A stretch of DNA of 64,000 bases from Typha latifolia (Eukaryota; Streptophyta; Magnoliopsida; Poales; Typhaceae). The stretch covers positions 11,791,188 to 11,855,187 of the forward strand of contig CM034101.1 in the NCBI GenBank assembly GCA_019914945.1. The letters are read 5' to 3'. Positions within the stretch are counted from its first letter, which is position 1. Every line of letters starts with the position of its first letter. Shown here piece by piece: positions 21,611 through 34,953 of the stretch. The position numbers and the translations under genes are program-made. A model generated the notes under the pieces. The model was not told the origin of the DNA. It did no database searches and worked only from the letters and a program-made list of their open reading frames with translations.

Positions 21611-24600
21611 ATGCCGGCGACCTTCGAGGTCCCGGAGATGGCGATCCTCCTCGCCGAAGAGATCAAGAACATCCGATTGGTTCTTGGATCCAAAATCCCC
21701 GATCGAGACATCATCAAAGCCCTTTCTACATGCGGAAACAACCCGAATCGTGCGATCAACGTCCTCCTCGACTCGCCCGGGTTGCTCGACGCATCCGATC
21801 CGGTGAAGAAAGAGATGGGTTCTCGTGATCTGAAAGAGAACGATACCGTAAATGTTTCTGGTTCCATTGATAGTGTTAAGATGGAAAAACCCGAGGTGGG
21901 TTCTTTAAATAGTGATATTTTATTAAAAACCGAAGTTAAAAAGGAGGAACCTGACATGGGTTTGTATAAAGATGTTATGTTGTTTACTGAGGTAAAAGTG
22001 AGAAAGGAAGAAAGTGAGGTGCTTATTGAGAAAAACAACGTTTTGATGTCTGGGATCAAGGTAGAAAAGGAGGAACCTCATATGGATCCAGAGAAAAATA
22101 CTATTTTGCTTGCGGAGGTAAAAGTTAAAAAGGAAGAAAGTGATGTTCATCTTGGGAATGATGGGTTTTTAATGCCTGAGATCAAAGTTAAAAAGGGGGA
22201 ACCTGATATGGCTGAAGGAATTGTTATAAAGAAGAGCGAGGGTCAAGAAGAATGGGAAGAGTATGTCAGAAATAATTGCTTACCTAAAGAAGAGAAACCT
22301 GATATGGGTTCTAAAAAAGATGAGAATTTGAAGAGAAATCATATGCCGATGGACACAGAGGAATGCTCTGACGAGAGTTTCCCTGAACTGACGAAAGCCC
22401 ATTTCTCCCCGTACCTTAATCCTCGCCCCATTTCTGCTATTAGGCCTAGTATGGTTGCAGACCGGAGACTTCAAGTCGTCGGCACAGCTGAGATTGGAGA
22501 GTTCCCGGAGGAGCCTGATTGGTTTCTTGTGGGGAAGACCTACATGAAGGGGCTATCGACGTGCCGTGGAAGGAGGTACCTTGATGCCGGTGAGATTGTT
22601 CATTTGTCCTTTCCATCCTCTGAAACAAAGAAATGGTACGGTGGTATGCGGGTGAGCGCAAAGGCAGCAGCTGCGGTGTCTGAGATAGTTCGCTTTTCAA
22701 CAAAGCGAAGTGGAGAGGTTGGTTAGCAAATTATTACTTCTTGAATCTTCTGAAATGTTTGTAGTTTTGGTTTTAACATGATATCCATTTGTTGGCTGTT
22801 GTTATTAAGTTGTTGTTGATCTAGTCACTTGAATGGTTTATTCATGATCTTACCAGATTGGGAGGCTTCCCACTGAGTGGACTAGATGCCTTATTCCACT
22901 TGTGAATTCTACCAAGGTTAAGGTTCAAGCACAATGTGTATTTCCACAAGTAGAACTCAGATTATTGCAGGATATTGTGCTATATGTAAGGTAATAATTT
23001 AGTACACATGCTCTGTTTTGTTTTGATGCTTAAGATGACATTAACTTTAAACTTGCTTCCTTTCTCACCAAGTGAGACAAAGAGAGATATATATGTGGTT
23101 CATTTTTATGTGACGAGATGCTTTGGACTAATATTCATGTATTTTTCCTCTTTACAGCTTTTACATCCATAGTTCAATCTTCACAGAGGTAGACAAATCA
23201 TCATGGAAACTCGTAAGTACTTCACAATTGGATTCTACTGTTCATCCTCTCCCAACGCTATTCAAATTACTGAAGATAAAACCATTTAAAAAGGTACTGG
23301 CTAAATATCTTTGTTATTCCTTTTACTTTCCCATCCAACGCAAGCTATTGTTGCTTTTATTAACATTAATATTATTATCACGATGACTTTGATGTTGGAG
23401 AGGTGGCTTCTTATGTGTTCGCACTTAATGTGACTAGGCTGATTTCACTCCAGAGGAGCTTGATTCCAGAAAGCGCTCGCTAAACCTAAATGTAAGCTCA
23501 ACCCTTCTTATCTGGCTGCCTAGATTGTTTTATCTGATTCTGATATCTATCTATATCCATTTTCCTATAAGCTGCAATTCTTCACATGGAAGCAAGTTAA
23601 ATTCCCTAGTCCCATTTTAGGTGAATTTGGTGCCTTCATCTTTTGCCTTGTCAAATTTTATTAATATGTATAATGGAAATTGATTATAGTATCTTTTATT
23701 TTGTGGAGAGATATTTGCACTTCTTTTTCATGACTGTCTCCAATTATCTAAATGAATGCAAGCCTTGGTAGCTTATAAGTATGCCAATGTAATGATCCTA
23801 AGTTTTTCTGTTTGATACTAAATGAATTAGGATGATGATGAGGAATCTACCCCAGTTGTTGGTCTTGCAAAGCGGCGAAAGGGTGGCAAAACTTATCCTG
23901 AACAAGACGAGGATGAACAAGCTATCTCAGAATCTTCTTTAAATAAGCTCGTTGGTGCTGCAGATATGTATGACTTGGAGGTGATATCAGAACAGCAGTC
24001 CCATTTCACATTTTATATTACTTGTTTACAGATATACTGTTAAATTTTTGTTCAGATAATTGTTAACAACTTAATAGGCAACATTTATTAATGTTCTTTT
24101 GTGATACAGGAACTAGAGCCACCCAGCACACTTGTTTGTGATCTACGACCCTACCAAAAACAGGCACTCTTCTGGATGTCTGAACTGGAGAAGGGGATTG
24201 ATTTTGAGCAAGCAGGAAAAACTATTCATCCATGTTGGAATGCCTATAAAATTGTTGACAGGTATGCATAACAGCTTCTTAATTAGGAAAATGGTGTAAA
24301 AGTAACATTATGGTCACTGGTCATCAATCTAATGTTTTTTTTTATCCTGATCAGGAGAGCTTCTGCAGTATATGTGAATGTTTTCTCAGGTGAAGCTACA
24401 ACAGAGTTTCCAACTGCTACACAGATGGCAAGAGGCGGGGTAAGTCTATCTGAGTGGTTTCATTTTCCTTTTCAGTAGAGTTATCTTTTTCTATAAGATT
24501 TGTTGAAGTCTTATATCACTGCATATCCTCTCCTTTGATATGTAGCAACTCATTTAGCAATCACTGCTTGTTAACACCTATTTGAACACATCTTAACGGA

Positions 24601-27600
24601 AATGTCTGGTTTCATATAAGTTGCGTAACTAACATTAAATACTTTGCTACTGACGGTAATTTTTTATATTGGTAATATGATGGTTTATCTGTTGAGATGC
24701 CAATCTTGTCAAATTGTAAATTTAAGTGTGATACTGATACTTTCTTTCTTCTTCCTAGATACTAGCAGATGCAATGGGTCTTGGGAAAACTGTCATGACA
24801 ATTGCTTTGTTACTTGCAAATCCAAAGGGAGAAGCCTCAAATGACCCAGATATAGACTGTAAAGTACCAAAGGTCCCGAGAACCAAAATCTCCAGTGTAA
24901 GAGGAGGCACTCTTATTGTATGTCCAATGGCATTATTGGGCCAGTGGAAGGTAAGAATTATCTTGAATAAAATTACAATGATATTTTTCAGCATATAATA
25001 TCATTTAGGCTTTTAAATTTTGCTACTACAAAATGTCGTATCTTTTACAAGGTGTCATTGTTATGCCCTTGTTCTCTTATTTGCTACATGTTACTCCAGG
25101 TCATATGTCATCCTGTGCTGGATTAACTTAAAACATTAGCTATCTATGTTTACCCTTTTTAAGGGCATCCTAGAATTTTCTAGTTAGCTAAGGTTACTTG
25201 AATAAGGAAACTTACTTTCTTCTGATATCTTTTCCTTCTAACATTGAGCACTTTAATAAAATTCCTCAGGATGAACTCGAAGCTCATTCAAAGCCTGGAG
25301 CACTTTCTGTCTTTGTACACTATGGTTGTGACAAAACTAATGATCTCAAAGTAATAGCTGAACATCATGTGGTCTTAACGACATATGGAGTCTTATCATC
25401 AGCTTATAAAGCTGTAAGACTTCTACCTGAAATTTTCTCCTTCTCTGTGTTATTTGTTTTTCCATATATTAAGATCATATCTGTTAATTATGTTGTACCC
25501 GTCTTACAGGATTCAGAGAAAGAAAGCATCTTTCACAAAATAGAATGGTATAGAGTGGTGCTAGATGAAGCGCATACTATCAAATCTTCAAAAAGCCGAG
25601 TTGCTCAATCAGCCTTTGCATTAAGTTCACATTGTAGGTGGTGCCTAACAGGCACTCCTCTGCAGGTGGGCATTCTTAAATTTTGTGCTTAATTTGCAAG
25701 GAATTTTAGCTAAGTTGCTTACTTTGGTCAATATATATAAAGCTTGTCTTGGAATGTTGGATATATTTGAAAGCTAGATCTATGAAACTATAAAGATGAA
25801 GCATATTAGCAATTCCTCAAGTTGGCTTATTGTCGTTCTGTATTCTTGCAGAATAATTTGGAGGATCTCTACAGTCTTCTTTGCTTCTTACATGTTGAGC
25901 CATGGTGCAATTGGGCTTGGTACGTATAGATTTGGTTCATTTTGCACAAATTGATGGAATTTTAAACTTTTTAAGGATTCATATGCTGTAATTCTACAAT
26001 GACCATGCATTTCTATCTTCCTATTTTATTTTTCTTTCTAAAGCAACGATACTAACATTAGAGATACATTATAGAGTTGTGCTCAGCTATGGAACCTACA
26101 ATTCTACCATAAATGAAAGATCTTATTTGTTAGTTGTGGTCCTTCAGGTGGCAAAAATTGATTCAGAAACCTTACGAAAATGGTGACGAAAGAGGGTTAA
26201 GGTTGGTTAAAGCTATCCTAAGGCCGTTGATGCTGAGGAGAACAAAGGACACAAAAGATAAAGAAGGAAGGTGAGTTTCATCTTTCTGCTCTCTTAGGCA
26301 TAGCTACAGTGACAATCTTTAGGACAATGCTCTTGTGCTGAACTTCAAGCATTCCATGATTAATATTTTGTTACTTGTTGCATTCTTTTCTTTTATTGTA
26401 TCTTTACCCCTAATGTACTCGTCATTTCAGGCCCATCCTTGTTCTCCCTCCAGCCAGTGTTCAAATTATTGAATGTGTACAATCTGAAGCTGAACGTGAT
26501 TTCTATGAAGCTCTATTTAAGAAATCGAAGGTTAGATTTATTTATTGATTGAACTTATAAATTATTCAAAAATTAAGCGGAATATTATGTGCTCCGAATA
26601 CATTCTAGCTACTTTTAATCCTTGCTAGGATCAGTAGGCATTGAGAAGGCTATATAAAGTGTCTGCTGGTCCAATGATCACTCTTGTTCTCCAATGCACT
26701 TCTCTTTTATCTGGTTTTCCTTGCATGATATAATCGGCTAATTAGGTGAACAGTCTTATTCTAAGTTTATCTCCTTAAAGCTTGCATGTCAGTGATACTG
26801 TCAGGTCTCAGCAAACTAGATGAATACGTTTTATCAATTTCTTTTTCTTGTTTTGAGTTCTAGAAGAGTTCTAATATAGCCATGGTTTGTAGCCCTTTTT
26901 TACGGATAAGTGAATGCGTTAAGTGGCATAAATAATTGATGCAATCTTTTGAAGTTGGATAAAACTTATACTACATGAAACTCATGAAGTATCTCCAATT
27001 CATACTGATGTTTTACATAATATACAAATGCATTGCAGGTTAAATTTGATCAGTTTGTCGCACAAGGTAAAGTTCTTCATAACTATGCCTCCATACTGGA
27101 GCTCCTCCTTCGATTAAGGCAGTGCTGCAACCACCCCTTTCTTGTTATGAGGTTTGTAAAAATATTCTTGTCACATATTCAATCTGTAATCATACATCTG
27201 TCTACTACAAGGATACCTGACCATTTCTTCTAATTCCTGTGTTTTGATGTTTATTATGCAGTCGAGGGGACACCCAAGAGTATGCCGACCTGAATAAACT
27301 TGCCCGTCACTTTCTTGATGGATCACAGAATAATCCTCAAAGATCACAGAGTTTTCCTACGAGAGCCTATGTCGAAGAGGTTGTTGAAGGCATCCGTCAG
27401 GGTGAGGTGACCGAGTGCCCGATCTGCCTTGAATCAGCATCTGATGACCCAGTTCTCACACCTTGTGCTCACCGAATGTGCCGAGAATGCCTCCTTTCTA
27501 GTTGGCGGTCTCCATCAGGAGGGCCCTGCCCAATTTGCCGGAATCCCCTGAGCCGAGCTGATCTCATCACCTGCCCGACTGATAGCCGTTTCCAGGTTGA

Positions 27601-28422
27601 TGTCGAGAAGAACTGGAAGGAGTCATCCAAGGTCACCAAGCTTATTAAATGCCTGGAGAGCATTCAGAAGAGAGGGGAGAAGAGCATTGTCTTCAGCCAG
27701 TGGACTGCATTCTTGGATCTACTAGAGATTCCTCTAAAGAGGAAAAATATTGGGTTCTTGAGGTTTGATGGAAAGTTAAGTCAGAAACGGAGGGAGTGTG
27801 TTCTGAAAGAGTTCAGTCAGAGTGATGACAATTTGGTAAGAAAGTAGCCGTTACTCAACTACTTTTTAAAATGTAGTTGTGAAAAGGTGTGCTTCTTGCA
27901 TATTTATATCCCTGCTTGCTTATAATTTTCTCATTCTGTGGTCAAAACCAGGTGATGTTAATGTCATTGAAGGCAGGAGGTGTGGGATTGAATCTGACTG
28001 CAGCTTCAAATGTCTTTCTGATGGTAATAGACTTTCTACTTCACCACCTGCAACTATTACTCCCTTGACTCTATAATAACTTTCTCAACTTTTCCTTTCT
28101 TGTAGGATCCATGGTGGAATCCTGCAGTTGAGGAGCAAGCAATCATGAGAATTCATCGGATTGGGCAGAAACGTCAAGTCCAAGTTAGGCGATTCATCGT
28201 CAAGGTATCGAAAAACTTCTCATATCCTAAAGCTGTTCCAATTTCTCTGCAATCTTCAACTTTTGGTGATTAATAGGGGAGTCTGAATTAATATTTCAGG
28301 ACACAGTAGAGGAGAGAATGCAGCAAGTTCAAGCACGCAAGCAGAGGATGATCGCTGGCGCCCTCACCGACGAGGAAGTTCGAAGTGCTCGAATCGAGGA
28401 GCTCAAGATGCTATTTCGATGA
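21611..28422 (+). CDS. RAD5: RAD5/HLTF-type SNF2 translocase and RING E3 ubiquitin ligase
   Basis: It acts in the nucleus in error-free post-replication repair, by PCNA polyubiquitination and fork remodelling (known from yeast Rad5, HLTF and Arabidopsis RAD5A). Eighteen exons join in frame to 1193 aa: 21611-22717, 22857-22990, 23158-23293, 23438-23491, 23831-23980, 24110-24261, 24355-24439, 24759-24950, 25270-25413, 25510-25665, 25852-25919, 26148-26270, 26431-26530, 27039-27151, 27262-27835, 27952-28023, 28106-28204, 28300-28422. Domains: UBA-like helix bundle (about 10-55), Lys/Glu repeats (about 88-235), HIRAN (from about 300), Walker A DAMGLGKT (610-617), DEAH (737-740), C3HC4 RING (957-997, CPICLE to CPICR) between the helicase lobes, then helicase C with HRIGQ. 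No lesion is seen. The ATG begins the long first exon 131 bp after the second CCGCCAAA site begins. RAD5A and RAD5B are not separated with certainty; the length and long acidic N-terminus lean to RAD5B. Confidence 0.95.
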
Positions 28423-29038
28423 GTATTCAGGATCAAGGAGGAGAGTATCAGTATATATATACCTCTTCAAATTTTGCATGAGATGGTGGACTTCCAATTC
28501 CAAATGGAGTGTGCATGACTCTTGCTATGCTCCACTATCTGATTTTGGTGGTAGCTTGTAAATTTTGTTTATAATATAAGCTATATAAAATATTTTCATC
28601 TCCATTTACTCGAATGTATATGTTTTTGGTTAGATCCTTCTATAGATTACACATTTTCCTTTTAAAATATTGAAAAATTCAATCTCTCAAGTCAGTAGAA
28701 ATGGTTATCCTGAATGCTTAGTCATCAGAAATTCAATAACCAAACAACCATATATATAAATCCACTACTCCTACATGAGTTTGGGCCCAAACCCGGGTCG
28801 GATCCGGGTCAGGATCCGCACGATTACTTTGCAAATCCCGGACTCTCTCTCTCTCTCTCTGGGCCATCACAATTTCTTCGCCTACGAGTCAAATGGACGG
28901 TGGATGTTATCCGTCAGGTCTTGCCGAGGCCACGTGGTCAAACCCGAAAAGTGCCGCTCATTTCCTTCGTACGTATTAGGTCATAGTGACTACCAATAAA
29001 AACAAAATGGGATCCGTTCTAGCGTTTGACCAAACTAG

Positions 29039-29071
<33 letters not shown>

Positions 29072-29393
29072 TTATTTATTTATTTTCAAATAAAATTTAA
29101 ATATGAGATTAGATGATTTAAAAAATACATGGAGAGTAAAAAAAATTACTAAAAAACTGAAAAGTGTGAAACTATTTCCATATAAGTTGGCTTTCGGTTC
29201 GGTAAATATAAATTACGTGTGATAAAAAAATTTGGCAGACTTACAGCGGTGGGTGTGATCTACCAGCAGCCGTCGATAAAGTGGGTGGTGGCACGTGGTT
29301 TAATAGCACCTTGTTTTATACGCATAAAGCAAAGTTTGCCACCTTTGCCCATTGCCCTTCTTACCATCAAAAGACTGCCGGAATACAATTAGC
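28423..29393. other. 3' flank of the RAD5-like gene; no further gene seen
   Basis: It holds the likely 3' UTR, a GC-rich patch with CCCGGGTCGGATCCGGG at 28790-28815, a short CT run near 28845-28860, and a (TA)n then (TTTA)n microsatellite at 29039-29084. No coding frame is credible. Confidence 0.6.
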
Positions 29394-29403
29394 ATAATAA
29401 ATT

Positions 29404-29740
29404 GAGTTTTTGACCAAACTACCCAATTATATATATATTTTTTTATCAAAATAAATTGCCCTTCAAACTTATTGCTAAATAAGGTCAAATTTATTATAAT
29501 TCTAATAAAAATATTGAACTGATTATTGTTTTTAAAAACACTGAGCAGTTCAATATTTTTTTTTGCCTTTACTACTAAAAGACTAAGTTAAAATATTTAT
29601 ATATATATATATATATATATAATATTGATCAGTTCAGCGTCTTTATTATAATAAATTAGACTTTATTTTATAATAAGTTTGAGGAATAATTTATTTGGAT
29701 TAAAAAAATTTAGAACATGACTAATTTGATCAAAAATTAT
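29404..29740. mobile_element. Foldback MITE, GAGTTTTTGACC family, copy 1
   Basis: The 337-bp element starts GAGTTTTTGACCAAACTA and ends as an imperfect inverted copy (TTTGATCAAAAATTAT). The arms are inverted over more than 100 bp; for example AAACTTATT and AATTTATTATAA on the left face AATAAGTTT and TTATAATAAATT on the right. The flanks carry an exact 10-bp repeat ATAATAAATT (29394-29403 and 29741-29750). A 9-10 bp duplication points to a Mutator-type transposase. It codes for nothing. Confidence 0.65.
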
Positions 29741-29750
29741 ATAATAAATT

Positions 29751-31688
29751 AGTGTACTTTTGTAAGTGAATTGAAACATTCAAAGGGTGACTTGCAAAAT
29801 AAATAAATATAATTTTTATTTGGGAGATTGAGTCTATTTTTCTTTAGTTTTCTTATACTGACTCATTCTTAATATCTTTATTTTTAAATAAAAAATATTA
29901 TAGATTGTCTTTCATGATTATAAAAAGCTTTGTAACAAAAACTGAAGAAGATCATAAAGATACTCTTCATCCTGGTACAACTATAATCTAGGTTCTATGT
30001 TAATTAGCAAGCTAATCTACAGCATGATTAATATCTCTAAACATATGATTAACTATACAATTTTAGATAGAAATTTGATGTCTGTCTTTAAGAATGTCAA
30101 TATACCAAGACAACTTAGTGATCCCTTTCAAGCAGTCGACGAGCAGAAGAGAGTCATCAGTCATGTGAGAGAGCTGTACAATGCATTTATTAGTTATATT
30201 AAATTTACCTTAGAACCTATAGGACATGCAAGTACGTACTTTATGCAATACATTTAAAAAAAAAAAAAAACTTTGTATTCTCTGGTGCATTGCTACGTAA
30301 CTCAGTAATATGCTAAAGAAACTTTGGAGTACATCAAAATATTATGAAATGCAACACAGACTAGTGTTTCCAAGTGATGCGATACATAACTCAATAATAT
30401 GTTGGAAAAGCTTCAAACAACCTATGTGGGTGGATTAAGTATCTCTAAGTGTTGTGCAGTTTCACATAACTTTGGAGTTAGGAAAACATCTTCCATTTGG
30501 TGTTTATTAGGCCTATATAATATGCAGCTAAATTATCATGGTAGGTGACCGCAGCATAACCCGTAAATATTTCATAGTTTGTGCGAAAAAGATATAGTTG
30601 CTTTCCAAATTTTATATAATTACATTGTTTCTCTATTTTGAGCTTCAAAGTTATATATTTTTATTCCATAATTATTTTATGTATTGTGTTATTTATTTCT
30701 TTTAGTTTTCCAGTTATATCTTTATATTCCACAGTTATTTTATGTACTACGTTGTTTATCTCATTTAATTTCATAATTACATTGTTCTATCTCGATATTA
30801 TTCTACGTGTTATTTTAGTTTCTCTTTTAGTTATATAGCTATATTTTCATGTTCTGCAGTTAGTCATGTATACATTATGTTGTTTGTCTCTCTTTGAAAT
30901 ATTTTATTCTCCTCGTGGTTTTCTTAGATCAGTTGAATTAACAAAATTCTTCAACACCTTGCAGAAAAGATAACTTCACCTTCTTAGTGAATGTTTATCA
31001 GATTAATTTTGCATTTAAATCACGTAAAACATGACTTAGGTAGGATGATTTGTTTCATATAAAAAAAATTTGCAATATTTTGTAGAAAAGATAAAGCCAC
31101 ATTTTGATGCAATCTGAGTTAGATCGGGTTACATCATAGGGACATTGAGCTTAAAAGATTGAGTCTAGTTATCTTATTTGCTTAATTAGAGCTTTAGTAG
31201 GTAATGATTTTATTTAATTAACTAAATCTAGCTCTATGTAGTTTTGAGAAAATATTCGCAGAATATTCTACAGATATCCGAATAATCAAATTAGTTAGAT
31301 AAGATCGCCAACCTCCATATCTACAGCTTTGGTATTTATGACTTCTCCATATTCAGATTCTAATTTGGGCAAAGTGAATGATTAATCTGAGAAGATAAGG
31401 AAGACTGGTTTAGTTAAATTTGTTTTAGATTTTTTGATTTAATCTCTATAAATAGGATCTATCGCATCCGTAAGCCACTACTACTATCATTGATTGCCAA
31501 GCCACCTCCATCAACTACTCAGTCTCCACTCTATCATCACCTCATCCTATACCTAGGAGTCTATGCCTCCACCCATGAATCTCAAATCTTGTGCAGAACT
31601 GCTACGAATCGAATCAACCTAGTTCGTAACACATTCCGGTGATAATGTCCTGCTCAAGAAATAGTTTTTCAATTAAAAAGTCTTATGT
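29751..31688. other. AT-rich intergenic DNA, no gene seen
   Basis: Only short frames are present. At 30630-30850 there are repeated ATTATTTTATGTATTGTG / TTATTTTATGTACTACG-like segments, an imperfect internal repetition of about 60-70 bp. Nothing else can be named. Confidence 0.5.
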
Positions 31689-31860
31689 GAGTTTTTGACT
31701 ATTTTATATTTGCTTCTATTTTTTTTTGACACATTTAATTTATTTTAAAAAGTTGAATACGAAATTTTGTATTAATTATATTAAAATTTCTAAAAAATAT
31801 TTGTCTAAGTCTGAAAGAAATATAGTAAATATTTGGGAGACCTAGTTTGGTCAGAAACTG
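31689..31860. mobile_element. MITE, GAGTTTTTGACC family, copy 2
   Basis: 172 bp, with ends GAGTTTTTGACTATTT and, on the other strand, CAGTTTCTGACCAAACT. AT-rich core. No clear target duplication remains, so it is an older or altered copy of the repeat at 29404 and 34543. Confidence 0.45.
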
Positions 31861-32119
31861 CACTTCTGCAGATAAGATTAAGATTTCAAATTGAACCCAG
31901 TGAGTCAAATAATGGCTGCAGATTTCCAACAAACTTCCAAATCTAAAGTTGCCTGCAAGCTCCAAATACTCTTCAGCCTTCAACACTACATGTAGATTTA
32001 TTTATATCAACACTTCAATGGGCGGGCGTTAGCTGAAAGAAGATAATTGTCCAGATATCTCTTCCTGTATACCTTTGGTTTAATATATTTTCTATTCCTC
32101 GTTTGCTCTTCTGGAATCC

Positions 32120-32470
32120 ATGGAGAAGGTGGAAGCTCCTATTCCGAGGGCCACCTCGGGCGATAATATGCGCCGCCAGAGAAGCCGGCTCCAGATGCGC
32201 GCGCCGTCGTCGATCCAGGTGTGCCCCGCCGAGCCCACCGCCGTCGCGGAGTGGAGGGTCGCCATCCCCCTCCTCTCCCCGGTCGACATCTCCACCGTCC
32301 CCCGCGTCCATCGGGCCGCGGGGGAGAGGGACGGGGTGGTCACGTCACCGCCCGTTGACTCGAGAAGCGACTCCTGGCCGATGACGTGGCAGCACCCGGC
32401 CGCCCCTTTCTACTACAAGCCGATGACCGGAAACGCGCCGGGGTTCGTTTTGCCGCCGCACTGCGCGTGA
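32120..32470 (+). CDS. Small GC-rich hypothetical protein, 116 aa
   Basis: I do not recognise a domain. The frame starts with a good context (TCCATGGAG) and codes for a basic, Pro/Ala-rich protein with the segments EWRVAIPLLSP and WQHPAAPFYYKP, the kind of composition seen in small plant-specific proteins of unknown function. GC content rises sharply compared with the AT-rich flanks, as in many monocot coding exons. A TTAATATATT stretch about 40 bp upstream could be a TATA box. A CT microsatellite follows the stop at 32478. Overlapping frames in the same GC-rich island are likely shadows. There is no signal peptide or membrane segment. It may also be an exon of a larger gene or a relic. Confidence 0.45.
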   Translation: MEKVEAPIPRATSGDNMRRQRSRLQMRAPSSIQVCPAEPTAVAEWRVAIPLLSPVDISTVPRVHRAAGERDGVVTSPPVDSRSDSWPMTWQHPAAPFYYKPMTGNAPGFVLPPHCA

Positions 32471-32500
32471 CCTCCGCAGCTCTCTCTCTCTCTCTCTCTC

Positions 32501-34532
32501 GTGGTTACAGCAATTGGCATAGTTTTCTTCTATTGACAGTTTTAGCCTCGGAAGATTGGTTAAAAACCCCAATTCCATGTATAGATTAGGGGGGTAAACA
32601 TGTAAATATAGTCTAAAAGTAATGCAAATTATGAAATGTGTGTATGAGAACGCATTTTGAGAATGCTACTTATGTAGATGACTTTCTCCGTGATTGTGAG
32701 GAGGGTAATAAAGTAATACATGTACGGTATCAAGAGGCATGATATATAAGGCAATGAGAAAGGATATTTAGGACAACTGATTAACTAACACTGGCATCAA
32801 ACCTAATTTTAATTGCTAGAGGCAACGACATCCCCCTCTCAGTAGATATCTCCTGTTCTCCTTCCCTCTACTCTTCAATTTCTCCTTCCTTCCTCCTCAT
32901 CTCTATCGTAATCACCTCCTATTCCTTCTCTCGCCTCGGCCTCTCAGCTCGAAATCAACCTAATTTTCTCGACCCGCCCCAAACCTGACCCGATAGATTT
33001 ATAACTTGTTTTATGACCCAACCAGGTCAATTTAGCTCATTTGGACAAAACAATAAACATTTGTGCCCAAGTCCCACTTCCAAATGCTCCAAGTTTAATT
33101 TAGTGGGCCTTTGAAGTCAACTGGGCTAACAATGTAGAACCTAAACAGATAGCCCAAGCCCAAAGGTCCATTGGTTACTCACATTCACATCCAGAGAAGA
33201 GAAAGCTCTAAATTGGCACTACTAGCTCACCTGGATGTTGCCAATTATTACACATGCCCACCTATCTCCCTATATCTTCTTGACACTACTACTGCATTCG
33301 AACCACCACCTGATACCCCCATAGTCAAACTTGGAACACTCCCAATCCCCATCAAACTGATATGACCTTCATCTCGACTCTACCAAGATGAGGACCCCAC
33401 TGCACCAAGTGATTCCAAGTTCCAGTCAAAAAAGGTAGCTTATCTGTCTGTCTGTCTTCTTTCTACTGATCATCACTAACCCTAATCTTTACTCCAAACC
33501 CTCCAGTAACTTAATCAAGATGGTCAAGTCCTTCGTCCTTGGTCCTCTAACAATGCCAACAGAAGTCGTCCTCATCACGCAGTACTACATGTGGGACTAT
33601 TCTGAGGTTAGTTATGAGCAATGAGTGATGCCTTTAGATTAGGGTGATCCTGGAGTTGGACAAACTGTCTCCATATCAAACTACACTAACCCCAAGCTTA
33701 TGCTTGTGATGCAAACAAAAGCTTGCTAGAAAATTAGTTTGTAGATTGGGTTGAGAGTGATAGGATTGCGTTGTGTCCTAAGACCATCAGGCAAGTCCGC
33801 TCGTGTGGCCTTCTCATGTCCCCAAGTTTTAGTTGGGAAATATCCAGGGATTACGTGGAGAATAGGAATAACATATTAAGATAAGACAAATGGACAATGA
33901 CTTAGCACCTAAAATGAACGAGGGGGGAGGAGGATCCAATTAATGTGATATAGTTAGTCGAGGCTATCTTCTTTTAAGTTTATATATCTATGTATATATG
34001 TTCATATATAGCTGGTTGAAATGTACATACTGTTCTTTTTATAAGGAGGAAAATAAACAATTACATTTTAATTCCCTGTGATTTAGCTCAATATATTTCA
34101 CAAAACCCTCGTTTGCATTCTCCTCTAGTTTTTATTTTATTTTATGTGGTTCATTTATTCAAAAAATTCAAATGATTTTCCAGTTAGTAAGATCATTACA
34201 CCCAGTGTTTGTTTACTTTGCAGAACTAACAAAATCTAATTATACTACACTGGATAAAGTAGAGTTAGGTTTTGTTTTGCAAACCGAAAATGAAAATGTC
34301 GTGATAACGCAAACTCGAAATCCATTTCGGTTTGTTCTGCAAATGAACCCATTTGATTTTCTTGGGAAAGCATAATCCACCTTCTTCTTGAAAAATAAAA
34401 ATTGCCTTGGGATTATCTATAAGTATGGATTGGTATGAGCTTTAGATTTGCATAATTCTCCTTTTCCCATCATTTTAGATATATAAATTTTTATTCTATC
34501 ATCTTAAATTAAATGAAATTATAAAGTTAGAA
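32501..34532. other. Intergenic DNA, no gene seen
   Basis: It holds pyrimidine-rich DNA at 32830-32950 and scattered short frames. One 33-codon frame at 33521 (MVKSFVLGPLTMPTE…) ends at a TGA and has no recognisable relative. I cannot support a gene here. Confidence 0.5.
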
Positions 34533-34542
34533 AGTTAGAAAG

Positions 34543-34953
34543 AGAGTTTTTTTTTTTGACTATTTTAAGTATGATCCCTATTTTTTTTTTCTTTACATTT
34601 CTAATTTATTTTGAAACTTAAATATAAAACTATATATGTTTAGAAATTACTAAATAGGTCAACGACTTATATGAAAAAATAAAACTAAAAAAAATTATTA
34701 AATTTTAGAGACAAATTTTTTATATAAGTCCTTTTCTAGTGCAATAATTTTTTCGGTTCAACAACTTCGAAATATAAGTCGTCGATTAGATCGGTAACTT
34801 ATATAAAAACTTAAAAAAAAAGTTCTTCCTCAGCATTAAAAAAAGAAGAAGTTAGTGGTTGGATTAGTTTCCAAGTATACCTAGTCTCTCGTATTATGCT
34901 GCGAGACAAATAAAATAAATATATGGGAGGGCTAATCAGGTCAAAAAAACTCA
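34543..34953. mobile_element. MITE, GAGTTTTTGACC family, copy 3, with 9-bp duplication
   Basis: 411 bp, starting AGAGTTTTTTTTTTTGAC and ending GTCAAAAAAACTCA, an inverted match of about 14-18 bp. The flanks are an exact 9-bp repeat GTTAGAAAG (34534-34542 and 34954-34962). The 9-bp duplication supports a Mutator-type origin. The core is AT-rich and non-coding. Confidence 0.65.

Noticed and set aside
33521..33622. Small frame MVKSFVLGPLTMPTE… as a possible short peptide
   Set aside because: Only 33 codons, no relative recognised and no promoter or splice evidence.
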